DNA from: Bin87 sp965243255
GTDB lineage: Bacteria; Chloroflexota; Dehalococcoidia; Lucifugimonadales; UBA3495
Direction of reading: 5' to 3'
Assembly (NCBI GenBank): GCA_965243255.1
Contig: CBDEUH010000004.1
Span: forward strand, 2,666,001 to 2,730,000
DNA length: 64,000 nt
In this document: one piece after another, positions 1-7,045 of the stretch
Layout of the letters: each line of letters opens with the position of its first letter
How positions within the stretch are numbered: position 1 is the stretch's first letter
Program-made: the position numbers and the translations under genes
Notes under the pieces: generated by a model
Told to the model about the DNA's origin: nothing
Databases searched by the model: none
What the model saw: only the letters and a program-made list of their open reading frames with translations

Positions 1-258
1 TGGCAGCTCCTCCAGCGACAGATCCGACCCGTCCGCGCGGCGCACGGTGAGGGCCTCCAAAATCGCTTCGGCCGGCTGGTCCGCGCTGCGCAGGCCGTCC
101 ACTATCCGCCGCATCTCACGGTTGAAGGACACCAGGGCCCCGGTCCGCCCGTCGAACACCCCCACCCCCACCGGGGATGTGTCGATGAGCGTCTCCAGGT
201 CCGCTTTCACCTTCCTCAGTGACTCCAGTTCCGAGTCCCGCGCGTCGTCCCGGTTCAT
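1..258 (-). CDS. PAS-domain signalling protein, N-terminal fragment
   Basis: This is the first 86 codons of a gene that runs off the left edge of the window, read on the minus strand from ATG 258-256. The start is fixed by a GGAGG site just upstream on that strand. The peptide begins with a charged coiled-coil-like stretch (residues 1-20) and continues with LETLIDTSPVGVGVFD and a following VSFNREMRRIV segment. This is the usual start of a PAS fold, where sensor kinases and PAS/GAF regulators bind a ligand or cofactor. The output domain (kinase, HTH or cyclase) is outside the window, so only a PAS-containing signalling protein can be claimed. It is divergent from the flavoprotein gene that starts at 642. 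Confidence 0.75.
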   Translation of the reverse strand, partial: MNRDDARDSELESLRKVKADLETLIDTSPVGVGVFDGRTGALVSFNREMRRIVDGLRSADQPAEAILEALTVRRADGSDLSLEELP

Positions 259-313
259 CTTTTGCGCACCTCCTTCAGGGCATTTGGCGGCCCCGATCCA
301 CGCTTCCGAGAGC

Positions 314-342
314 ATTATAGCAGGACACCCGGATACTCATAA
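314..342 (-). promoter_or_regulatory. Candidate promoter for the PAS protein
   Basis: On the minus strand a perfect TATAAT lies at 319-314, and a weak -35 (TTATGA) lies at 342-337 with 17 bp between them. The expected transcript start is about 50 nt before the ATG at 258. It sits in an AT-rich patch (about 310-400) that stands out from the GC-rich surroundings. Confidence 0.45.
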
Positions 343-560
343 TGATTTAATAGAAAATGACCCCAATTCTCACGTTAATCTCACATATTGGCGGTTCCAC
401 CTGTTGAGATGTGGCCGCAGGGCCAGGGATCCCGTGGCGCTATGGCCATCCAGGCCACTGCCATGCCGTTGCGGGAGGCGTCGTTGACGCCGGGCCGGCA
501 GATGGTGGACGTCAGTTAACATCATCCGGAGGGGCCTGCATCCGTTAGGCCCCGATACCC

Positions 561-586
561 GTATGGTATGATATTCAGTACCATAC
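561..586 (+). promoter_or_regulatory. Inverted repeat operator overlapping promoter-like hexamers
   Basis: GTATGGTA (561-568) and TACCATAC (579-586) are perfect 8-bp inverted arms separated by 10 bp. This geometry fits a dimeric regulator. TATGAT (567-572) and TACAAT (584-589) overlap the arms, so a bound protein would block transcription of the flavoprotein and FAD oxidoreductase genes starting at 642. No regulator gene is visible beside it except the divergent PAS protein. Confidence 0.5.
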
Positions 587-641
587 AATGCTGCCGGGTT
601 TGAGTTGGCCCATCCGCCGATGCCCGGGGCCCGAGGAAACG

Positions 642-1082
642 ATGCCGCGGCTAACCCCACAGGAAGTTGACGATTATCTGGCCGGCCCTCACGTTGCCCA
701 TTTCGCCTCCATTCGGCCCAATGGCGCCCCTCACATCTCGCCGGTCTGGTATCAGTGGGAAGCCGGCGGCGAACCCGACACGGGCACGGTAACGGTCGTT
801 TCCGGCGATACCGCCGTCAAAACTCGCAACATCCGCCGCAATTCCAAGGTCGCCATCTCCATAGCAACCGACGAATGGCCCTACCAGTACGTAATCCTGG
901 AAGGCGATGCAGTTGTAACCGACGACAACATCAAGGAGGCGGTGCGCAGCATCTTCTCCCGCTACGAGGGCGCCGAACGCGGCGAAGAGGACGCCAACGA
1001 GTTGACCCAGGGCGACCAGCAGTTGGTGGCCATCGTGGTCAACGTGAAGCGCATCCTGTCCTGGAAGGGCGATGGCGAGTAA
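642..1082 (+). CDS. PPOX-class flavin/F420-dependent oxidoreductase
   Basis: A 146-residue protein of the pyridoxamine-phosphate-oxidase-like split-barrel fold. Residues 15-40 read HVAHFASIRPNGAPHISPVW, the usual first strand pair of this fold, followed by VVSGDTAVKTRNIRRN and a YVILEGDAVV strand. Members bind FMN or F420 and reduce diverse substrates; the spacing resembles F420-dependent FDOR-B enzymes, but the cofactor cannot be settled by eye. The ATG at 642 is preferred over an upstream in-frame ATG at 588 because a GAGGAA site precedes it and the family begins there. Its last 11 bp overlap the next gene, so the two are probably co-translated and may act on related substrates. Confidence 0.8.
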   Translation: MPRLTPQEVDDYLAGPHVAHFASIRPNGAPHISPVWYQWEAGGEPDTGTVTVVSGDTAVKTRNIRRNSKVAISIATDEWPYQYVILEGDAVVTDDNIKEAVRSIFSRYEGAERGEEDANELTQGDQQLVAIVVNVKRILSWKGDGE

Positions 1083-2268
1083 TCCCGCATCATCTGCTCC
1101 GCAAACGGCGGACGCTGTCATCATCGGCGGCGGCGTAATCGGCTGCGCCATCCAGTATCACTTGGCCCAACTGGGCGTGGCCAACACCGTCCTCCTGGAA
1201 CGGGACGTGCTGGGCTCCGGCAGCACCGGCCGCTCCCAGGCCATCTGCCGGATGCACTATTCCAACCGCATCACCACCCAGCTGGCCTGGCAGAGCCTGC
1301 AGGTCTTCGCCGACTTCGACGCTCGCGTCGGCGGACATTCCGGTTTTGTACGCACCGGCTACCTGGTGGTGGTCAACGAAGCCGATGAGGGTGGCCTGGA
1401 ACGCAACGTGGCCATGCAGCAGGAGCTGGGCGTGCCCACCTCGGTGGTGTCCCAGGATGACCTGTCCCGGGTGGCCCCCATGGTTACGCTCTACGACGAC
1501 GAGCGAGCCGCCTGGGAGCCGGAATCGGGCTACGCCGACCCCTACCAGGTTACCGTCTCCTACGCGGCCCGGGCCCGGGAGGCCGGCGCGCGCATCCTGA
1601 CCCGCGATCCCGCCGCCGGAATCGAGGTGCAGGGCGACCGGGTTCAGGCCGTCGTCACCGTCGCCGGCGAGCGCATCGCTACCGATACCGTCATCGTCGC
1701 CGCCGGGCCCTGGTCAAAGCAGGTGCTGGCCGGCGTGAGCGTTGACGTTCCCCTGATGCCCGTGCGCCACCAGGTCGCCACCGTCGCCCGACCAGTGGAA
1801 GCGGTCCCTTACCATCCCACCGTGGGCGACATCAGCCAGTCCTTCTCCTTCCGGCCCGACGGCTCCAACTTCACCACCATGGGGTTCGGAGACGACGACG
1901 AGCAGGCCGACCCCGACGCGTATCCCCAGGGGCTGGAATTGCCCGAGGCGGCAGTCGCCCGGGCCAAGCTGGGCCGCCGTGTTCCCGGCATGGCCGACGC
2001 CTACTACCGGGGCGGCTGGTCGGGCCTGTTCACCACCACACCCGACTGGCATCCGGTGCTGGACGCGGTGCCGGGCATGGAGGGTCTTTACTGCGCCATC
2101 GGCTTTAGCGGGCATGGGTTCAAGCTGTCGCCGGCCGTGGGCAAGTCCGTGGCCGAGCTGGTGGTGGAAGGCAGCGCCCGGGACGTTGACCTGACGCCCT
2201 TGCGCTTCGCCCGTTTCGCCGAGGGGGACCTGCTGAACTCCAGCTACCGCTACCGGGTGCTGGCCTGA
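1072..2268 (+). CDS. FAD-dependent oxidoreductase, DAO/sarcosine oxidase-like
   Basis: A 398-residue flavoprotein of the D-amino-acid oxidase superfamily. The dinucleotide-binding motif IIGGGVIG is at residues 17-24, followed about 20 residues later by the acidic LLERD end of the Rossmann beta2 strand and by a GSGSTGRSQAICR segment typical of sarcosine-oxidase-type enzymes. The C-terminus carries GFSGHGFKLSPAVG, the usual FAD-contacting motif. Likely reaction: oxidation of a secondary or N-methyl amine or amino acid, passing electrons to O2 or another acceptor; the substrate is unknown. The start overlaps the preceding gene by 11 bp. The length is normal for single-subunit members. Confidence 0.85.
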   Translation: MASNPASSAPQTADAVIIGGGVIGCAIQYHLAQLGVANTVLLERDVLGSGSTGRSQAICRMHYSNRITTQLAWQSLQVFADFDARVGGHSGFVRTGYLVVVNEADEGGLERNVAMQQELGVPTSVVSQDDLSRVAPMVTLYDDERAAWEPESGYADPYQVTVSYAARAREAGARILTRDPAAGIEVQGDRVQAVVTVAGERIATDTVIVAAGPWSKQVLAGVSVDVPLMPVRHQVATVARPVEAVPYHPTVGDISQSFSFRPDGSNFTTMGFGDDDEQADPDAYPQGLELPEAAVARAKLGRRVPGMADAYYRGGWSGLFTTTPDWHPVLDAVPGMEGLYCAIGFSGHGFKLSPAVGKSVAELVVEGSARDVDLTPLRFARFAEGDLLNSSYRYRVLA

Positions 2269-2295
2269 TACACGACCTTCCCGCGCGCGACGGGC

Positions 2296-2301
2296 TATAA
2301 T
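2296..2301 (+). promoter_or_regulatory. Candidate -10 element for the PaREP1-like pair
   Basis: A perfect TATAAT lies 27 bp before the ATG at 2329 and directly after the FAD oxidoreductase gene. No good TTGACA is seen at the standard distance. A start around 2308 would leave a leader of about 20 nt with a GCGGAG ribosome site. Confidence 0.45.
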
Positions 2302-2328
2302 GACTCCAAAGCGCAAGCGGAGTTCGCT

Positions 2329-2682
2329 ATGCTGACCCACGAACAGACCAAAACCGCCTACGACCTGCTCAACCAGGCCGACGTTGCCTTCGCCGCCGGC
2401 GATTGGCCCCTGGGCTCTATGAAGCTGTGGGAGGCGTTTGCCAACGCAGTGACAACCATCGCCGTGGCAAAGGGACTGCCATGCAACGACGACAGTGCCA
2501 TACCTTGGGTTCTTGAACAGCTGTCGGATACCGAGCAAGAAAGTTACTCTATGATGCTCAGGTTATCCACTGCCCAACGGTTTCGCGACGCCCCAGCACG
2601 GGGCGGCCCGGAAGACTATGAAGTGGAATGTTTGGGCCCAGAAATTCCACGCATGATTGATGAACTCATCGCCTTGGCGTGA
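2329..2682 (+). CDS. Small PaREP1/HEPN-like helical protein
   Basis: A 117-residue predicted all-helical protein. The segment ADVAFAAGDWPLGSMKLWEA (about residues 19-38) followed by AVTTIAVAKGLP resembles PaREP1-type and related HEPN-like small proteins, whose members often occur near toxin-antitoxin or nucleotidyltransferase genes; the function is unknown. Base composition is lower in GC than the flanks (about 50% in the second half), which suggests acquisition from elsewhere. Its TGA overlaps a GTG that would start a second related gene, now broken (2679-3047). The match to PaREP1 is by pattern memory only. Confidence 0.6.
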   Translation: MLTHEQTKTAYDLLNQADVAFAAGDWPLGSMKLWEAFANAVTTIAVAKGLPCNDDSAIPWVLEQLSDTEQESYSMMLRLSTAQRFRDAPARGGPEDYEVECLGPEIPRMIDELIALA

Positions 2683-3047
2683 TTACTTTGGAACCCCATG
2701 ACCATGTCCGACAAGCTCAATTTTTCCTTGGTGCGGTGAATCATTCGATTGTCGCGGCCAACCCGCAGCTTTTGTCGGAAGTTCTGTGGGGCGCCGCTAC
2801 CCAGATGGTAAAAGCGGTTGCTAAAGGCCACAACTTGCCCAGCGGCAATCATAGGTAACTCTTCCGTGCCGTTCGAGAATTTGCTCGGCAAACGGCTGAT
2901 ACCGAGCTCCTTCCTGAATTCGGCGCCATAGAAAAACTCCACATCAACTTTTACGACGGAGAAATGAGCAGAGCTGACATCGAGCGAAACCGCATCGCTA
3001 CCCTGCACTTCGTCGCCAAAATGCAAAACATACTCAACGCTCCCTAA
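2679..3047 (+). pseudogene. PaREP1/HEPN-like paralogue broken by an in-frame TAA
   Basis: Reading from a GTG that overlaps the previous stop (GTGA, 2679-2682), one frame stays coding for 122 codons except for a single TAA at 2856-2858 (codon 60). The first half contains LLSEVLWGAATQMVKAVAKG, which matches the preceding gene's SMKLWEAFANAVTTIAVAKG column by column. The second half continues as a helical protein (LFRAVREFARQTADTELLPE and then IERNRIATLHFVAKMQNIL) to a TAA at 3045-3047. One change (TAA from CAA) would restore a protein about as long as the 117-residue neighbour. It may be a recent nonsense mutation, a sequencing error, or two half proteins. GC is about 50%. Confidence 0.65.
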
Positions 3048-3069
3048 CCCACTCTCCGGAGCAACCCGA

Positions 3070-4395
3070 ATGGTTACCAACTTCCAGTCTCACTATATTC
3101 CTAACACGCCTGCCGAGCAGGACGAGCTGCTGGCCGCCATCGGCCTGCGCAGCGTTGATGACCTGTTCGCGGACATTCCCGATGACTTTCGCAATCCGCC
3201 ATTGGAACTGCCGGCGCCGCTGTCGGAGCTGGAAATCCAGCGGGAGTTGGGCGAAATGGCGGCCCGCAACCGGCCCCTGTCCGCCGGGCCGTCCTTCCTG
3301 GGCGCCGGGTCGTACCATCACTTCATCCCCTCGGTGGTCAAGGCCATTATGACCCGGGGCGAGTTCCTCACTGCCTACACGCCCTACCAGCCGGAAGTGT
3401 CCCAGGGCACCCTGCAGGTCATCTTCGAGTTCCAGACCATGATTTCCGCCCTCTACGGCATGGAGGTGGCCAACGCCGGCATGTACGACGGCGCCACCAG
3501 CGTGGCCGAGGCCGTGCTGATGGCCTGCCGCGTTACCCGACGCCAGCAGGTCATCGTCGCCGACACCGTGGCCCCGGCCTACCGCCAGGTCATCGCCACC
3601 TACTGCCAGGCCCAGGGCATCGCCATCGACATTTTGCCGGCCGACCGGGCCGCCGACGCCGTTACCGAGGCCACCGCCGGCGTGGTGGTTCAGTACCCCA
3701 ACTTCTACGGCTCGCTGGAAGACCTGGCGGCGCTGGGCGCGGCTGCCCACGCTGACGGCGCGCTGCTGGTGGTATCCGCCGACCCGCTGGCCATGGGGAT
3801 GCTGCGTCCGCCCGGCGAGTTTGGCGCTGACATCGTTACCGGCGAGGGGCAGCCCATCGGCATCCCGCCGTCCTATGGCGGCCCCTACCTGGGGCTGTTC
3901 AGCTGCAAGCAGCAGTACATTCGCCAGATGCCCAGCCGCCTGGTGGGGCGCACCACCGACACCGAAGGGCGCACCGGTTACGTGCTGACGCTGCAAACCC
4001 GCGAGCAGCACATCCGCCGGGAGCGAGCCACGTCCAACATCTGCACGAATGAGGCCCTGTACGCCCTGGCATCGTCGATCTACCTCGCCGCCATGGGACG
4101 CAACGGGCTGCGCCAGGTGGCGGAGCTGTGCTACCACAAGGCCCACTACGCGGCGGACGCCATCGGCAAGCTGGACGGCTACGCGCTGCCCCAGTCCTTC
4201 GACTTTTTCCAGGAGTTCGTGGTGTCGTGTCCGGTCGCACCGGCGGAGGTCAATCGCCGGCTGATGGAGCGCAACATCCTGGGCGGGCTGGACGTGAGCG
4301 ACCGCTTTGACAACGGGATGCTGCTGTGCGTAACCGAGATGAACACTCGCGCCGACATCGACGCCCTGGTCTCCGCGCTGGCGGAAATCGCGTGA
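3070..4395 (+). CDS. gcvPA: Glycine decarboxylase (P protein) subunit 1
   Basis: A 441-residue N-terminal half of the split glycine dehydrogenase (decarboxylating). With subunit 2 it forms the P protein of the glycine cleavage system, which decarboxylates glycine with PLP and passes the aminomethyl group to lipoyl GcvH. Family signatures are the opening HYIPNTPAEQDELLAAIG, FLGAGSYHHFIPSVV (about 78-92), TAYTPYQPEVSQGTLQ and the NAGMYDGATS stretch. The ATG follows a CCGGAG site. The PLP lysine is on the partner subunit. gcvPB follows after 50 bp; gcvT, gcvH and lpd are not in this window. Confidence 0.95.
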   Translation: MVTNFQSHYIPNTPAEQDELLAAIGLRSVDDLFADIPDDFRNPPLELPAPLSELEIQRELGEMAARNRPLSAGPSFLGAGSYHHFIPSVVKAIMTRGEFLTAYTPYQPEVSQGTLQVIFEFQTMISALYGMEVANAGMYDGATSVAEAVLMACRVTRRQQVIVADTVAPAYRQVIATYCQAQGIAIDILPADRAADAVTEATAGVVVQYPNFYGSLEDLAALGAAAHADGALLVVSADPLAMGMLRPPGEFGADIVTGEGQPIGIPPSYGGPYLGLFSCKQQYIRQMPSRLVGRTTDTEGRTGYVLTLQTREQHIRRERATSNICTNEALYALASSIYLAAMGRNGLRQVAELCYHKAHYAADAIGKLDGYALPQSFDFFQEFVVSCPVAPAEVNRRLMERNILGGLDVSDRFDNGMLLCVTEMNTRADIDALVSALAEIA

Positions 4396-4445
4396 TCCTT
4401 GCCCGACACCCATCACTATCACTCCCACCGGAGACAACCTGACTT

Positions 4446-5921
4446 ATGCTGAACAAAGGCGGCAACCGCGACACCACGATGATGCTGATGGACCGCAGCG
4501 TCCCCGGCCGGGTCGGCGTGATTACGCCGGAGCTGGACGTGCCGGCCGCGCCGCTGCCCGACGCCGCGCTGCTGCGGGACTCTCTCCCACTGCCCGAAGT
4601 GTCCGAGCCGGAGGTCGTCCAGTACTTCACCGCCCTCAGCCAGCTCAACTTCAGCATCGATACCCACTTCTACCCCCTGGGCTCCTGCACCATGAAGTAC
4701 AACCCCAAGGTCAATGATGAGGTGGCCTTCCTGCCTGGGTTCGCCGGCATCCATCCGCAGCAGCCGGCCGAACAATCCCAGGGCGCGCTGGAGCTACTAT
4801 ACCGGTTGCAGGGATTCCTCACTGAAGTGACGGGCATGGCTGCCACCAGCCTGGCGACCCTGGCCGGCGCTCACGGCGAACTGGGCGGCGTGCTGATGAT
4901 GCGGGCCTATCACCTGGCCAAGGGGGACACGGGACGCACCAAGATGGGCATCCCCGACAGCGCCCACGGCACCAACCCGGCATCGGCGGCGATGGCCGGC
5001 TTCGACGTGGTTACCATTCCCTCGGACGCCGATGGCAATACCGACCTGGCCGCGCTGCGGGAAATCGCCGGCGACGACCTGGCCGGCGTGATGATCACCC
5101 TGCCCAGCACTCTGGGCCTGTTCGACACCAACATCGTGGAAGTCTGCCGGGTGGTTCACGAATGCGGCGGTCTGGTCTATGGCGATGGCGCCAACATGAA
5201 CGCATTGCTGGGACGCGCCAAGCTGGGCGAGCTGGGCTTCGACGTGTGCCACCTGAACCTGCACAAGACCTTCAGCACGCCTCACGGCGGCGGTGGCCCG
5301 GGCGCCGGCCCGGTTTGCTGCGGCGAGATTCTGGCTCCCTTCCTGGCGGCTCCGGTGGTTGAGCGCAGCGACGCCGGGCAGTACACGCTGGCGGAGCCGG
5401 AGCAGAGCATCGGCAAAATCAGCGGGTTTCACGGCAACTTCGGCGTGCTGGTGCGGGCCTACACCTACATCCGCACCCTGGGCGCGGCCGGCCTGCAATC
5501 CATCAGCGGCAACGCCGTGCTCAACGCCAACTACATCATGCACACGCTGAAGGACATCTACGCGCTGCCATACGACCGCACCTGTATGCACGAGGTGGTG
5601 TTCTCCGCCGACCGCCAGCGGGAGCGAGGCGTCAGCGGCCTGGAAGTCGCCAAGCGGCTGCTGGACTACGGCTTCCACGCGCCCACGATGTACTTCCCCC
5701 TCATCGTCCACGAAGCGTTGATGATTGAGCCGACGGAATCGGAAACCAAGGAGACGCTGGACGCCTTTATCGCCGCGCTGCGCGCCATCGACGCCGAGGC
5801 TACCAACGAGCCGGAAACCGTCCAGCACGCTCCCCACACCACGCCGGTGTCCCGCCTGGACGAAGCGACGGCGGCGCGGCGCCCGGTGCTGCGGTGGGAA
5901 GAACCGGCGGCGGCGGATTAG
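4446..5921 (+). CDS. gcvPB: Glycine decarboxylase (P protein) subunit 2
   Basis: The 491-residue C-terminal half of the split P protein. The PLP-binding lysine lies in HLNLHKTFSTPHGGGGPG, as in the family, and FYPLGSCTMKYNPK near residue 80 and MMRAYHLAKGD further on are typical. Together with the upstream gcvPA it decarboxylates glycine. The chosen ATG (4446) has only a distant GGAGA; an ATG twelve codons later is also possible. The C-terminal tail (about 30 residues after IDAEAT) is a short extension ending in RRPVLRWEEPA, which is common in this family. A perfect 11-bp hairpin follows the stop. Confidence 0.95.
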   Translation: MLNKGGNRDTTMMLMDRSVPGRVGVITPELDVPAAPLPDAALLRDSLPLPEVSEPEVVQYFTALSQLNFSIDTHFYPLGSCTMKYNPKVNDEVAFLPGFAGIHPQQPAEQSQGALELLYRLQGFLTEVTGMAATSLATLAGAHGELGGVLMMRAYHLAKGDTGRTKMGIPDSAHGTNPASAAMAGFDVVTIPSDADGNTDLAALREIAGDDLAGVMITLPSTLGLFDTNIVEVCRVVHECGGLVYGDGANMNALLGRAKLGELGFDVCHLNLHKTFSTPHGGGGPGAGPVCCGEILAPFLAAPVVERSDAGQYTLAEPEQSIGKISGFHGNFGVLVRAYTYIRTLGAAGLQSISGNAVLNANYIMHTLKDIYALPYDRTCMHEVVFSADRQRERGVSGLEVAKRLLDYGFHAPTMYFPLIVHEALMIEPTESETKETLDAFIAALRAIDAEATNEPETVQHAPHTTPVSRLDEATAARRPVLRWEEPAAAD

Positions 5922-5929
5922 CAAAAGGG

Positions 5930-5956
5930 GAGGGCTGCTCATTGCGAGCAGCCCTC
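5930..5956. terminator. Hairpin terminator between convergent genes
   Basis: GAGGGCTGCTC (5930-5940) and GAGCAGCCCTC (5946-5956) form a perfect 11-bp stem with a 5-nt loop. On the minus strand it is followed by CCCCTTTTGC, a short T run, so it best serves the minus-strand dehydrogenase gene, but it may stop gcvPB transcripts too. Confidence 0.75.
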
Positions 5957-5984
5957 GGCATCAGGCATGGCGGATTCGGGTTGC

Positions 5985-6923
5985 CTACCCGCCCTGCTCG
6001 GCCTCCAGGGCGCGCTGGATGTCCTCCCGGTCAACCTCGAACTCTACGCCGGCGCGTTCCTGCTGCAGTAGCATGGCCACGCGGGAGTCGCGGCCGGCCC
6101 AGCCGCGGTTGAGGGCCTCGGTCATCTCGGCCAGGGTGGTGTTGGCCAGCTTCATCGGCACGTCGAACTCCCGGCCCACGGCCACGGCCAGGTCAACGTC
6201 CTTGCGGGCAAGGCGCAGCGCAAAGTCGGGCGGGTCGTAGTCGTTGATGAGGAAGTGCTGGGCCAACCCCTCGAACATACCGCGGCGTCCGCCGGCGCCC
6301 TTGCGGACGGCCAGCCACAGGGCCAGGGGGTCCACTCCGGCCTTGATGCCCATGGTGAACACCTCGGCCAGCGCCGTCTGCACGATGTAACCGGCGCAGT
6401 TGTGCACCAGCTTGGCCACCGCGCCGCTGCCGATGGGGCCCACGTAGTAGGCGGCGTCGCCGATGGAATCCAGGACGGCCTTATGCTGGTCGAACACGGC
6501 CTTGTCGCCGCCGACCCAGATGGCGAGGCGACCGCTGGCGGCGCCGGCCGGCCCGCCGCTGACCGGAGCGTCCAGCACGTTGATACCCTGGGCGGACACC
6601 CGGTCGTGAATCTGGCGAATCAGGGTCGGCGAGCTGGTGCTCAGGTCGAAATAGGTCTTGCCGGCGGCCATGCCGGACATGATGCCGTCCTCGCCCAGGG
6701 ACACGGCCTCCACTTCCACCGGGCCGGGCAGGGACGTGAACACCACGTCGGTGGATTCGGCGACTTCGCGGGGCGTGTCGGCCCAGGTTGCGCCGGCCTC
6801 CAGGTGCTGGGTGGCCGCCTCGCGGCGAATGTCGTGGACGACCATGTCGTTGCCGCCGTTCAGACAGTTGTACGCCATGCTGGCGCCCATGGTGCCCAGA
6901 CCGATGAATCCTACTTTTGCCAT
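5985..6923 (-). CDS. NAD(P)-dependent 3-hydroxyisobutyrate dehydrogenase-family protein
   Basis: A 312-residue beta-hydroxyacid dehydrogenase. The N-terminal Rossmann motif is VGFIGLGTMGASMA (residues 4-17). The substrate loop reads DAPVSGGPAGAASGRLAIWVGG (within about 119-141), and the catalytic lysine region is GSGAVAKLVHNC (K about 173, N about 177). Such enzymes oxidise 3-hydroxyisobutyrate, tartronate semialdehyde or related acids; the exact substrate is not readable. The ATG follows AGGAGA. It stands alone, convergent to gcvPB and divergent from the glycosyltransferase-like gene at 7046. Confidence 0.88.
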   Translation of the reverse strand: MAKVGFIGLGTMGASMAYNCLNGGNDMVVHDIRREAATQHLEAGATWADTPREVAESTDVVFTSLPGPVEVEAVSLGEDGIMSGMAAGKTYFDLSTSSPTLIRQIHDRVSAQGINVLDAPVSGGPAGAASGRLAIWVGGDKAVFDQHKAVLDSIGDAAYYVGPIGSGAVAKLVHNCAGYIVQTALAEVFTMGIKAGVDPLALWLAVRKGAGGRRGMFEGLAQHFLINDYDPPDFALRLARKDVDLAVAVGREFDVPMKLANTTLAEMTEALNRGWAGRDSRVAMLLQQERAGVEFEVDREDIQRALEAEQGG

Positions 6924-7005
6924 TTCGGTTTCTCCTGTCGCTATACTGGTATGCCGGCCCGCCGGGCGACGCCGACCGCCGCCATTCTATCAGAGCGGCA
7001 GACCG

Positions 7006-7011
7006 TATAAT
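7006..7011 (+). promoter_or_regulatory. Candidate -10 element for the glycoconjugate operon
   Basis: A perfect TATAAT lies 35 bp before the ATG at 7046, in the divergent gap after the dehydrogenase gene. The -35 region (about 6983-6988) does not resemble TTGACA, so only the -10 is supported. Confidence 0.45.
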
Positions 7012-7045
7012 GCCGGAATCCATAACGTTGCCAGCGACGTAATTT

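Larger units (their letters stand above)
259..641. other. Divergent intergenic region
   Basis: This 383 bp gap separates the minus-strand PAS gene from the plus-strand flavoprotein gene. Besides the minus-strand promoter and the inverted repeat listed separately, it holds an AT-rich stretch (about 330-395) and a GC-rich stretch (about 400-540) without a convincing gene. Short open frames that cross it read like shadows of GC-rich sequence. Confidence 0.5.
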
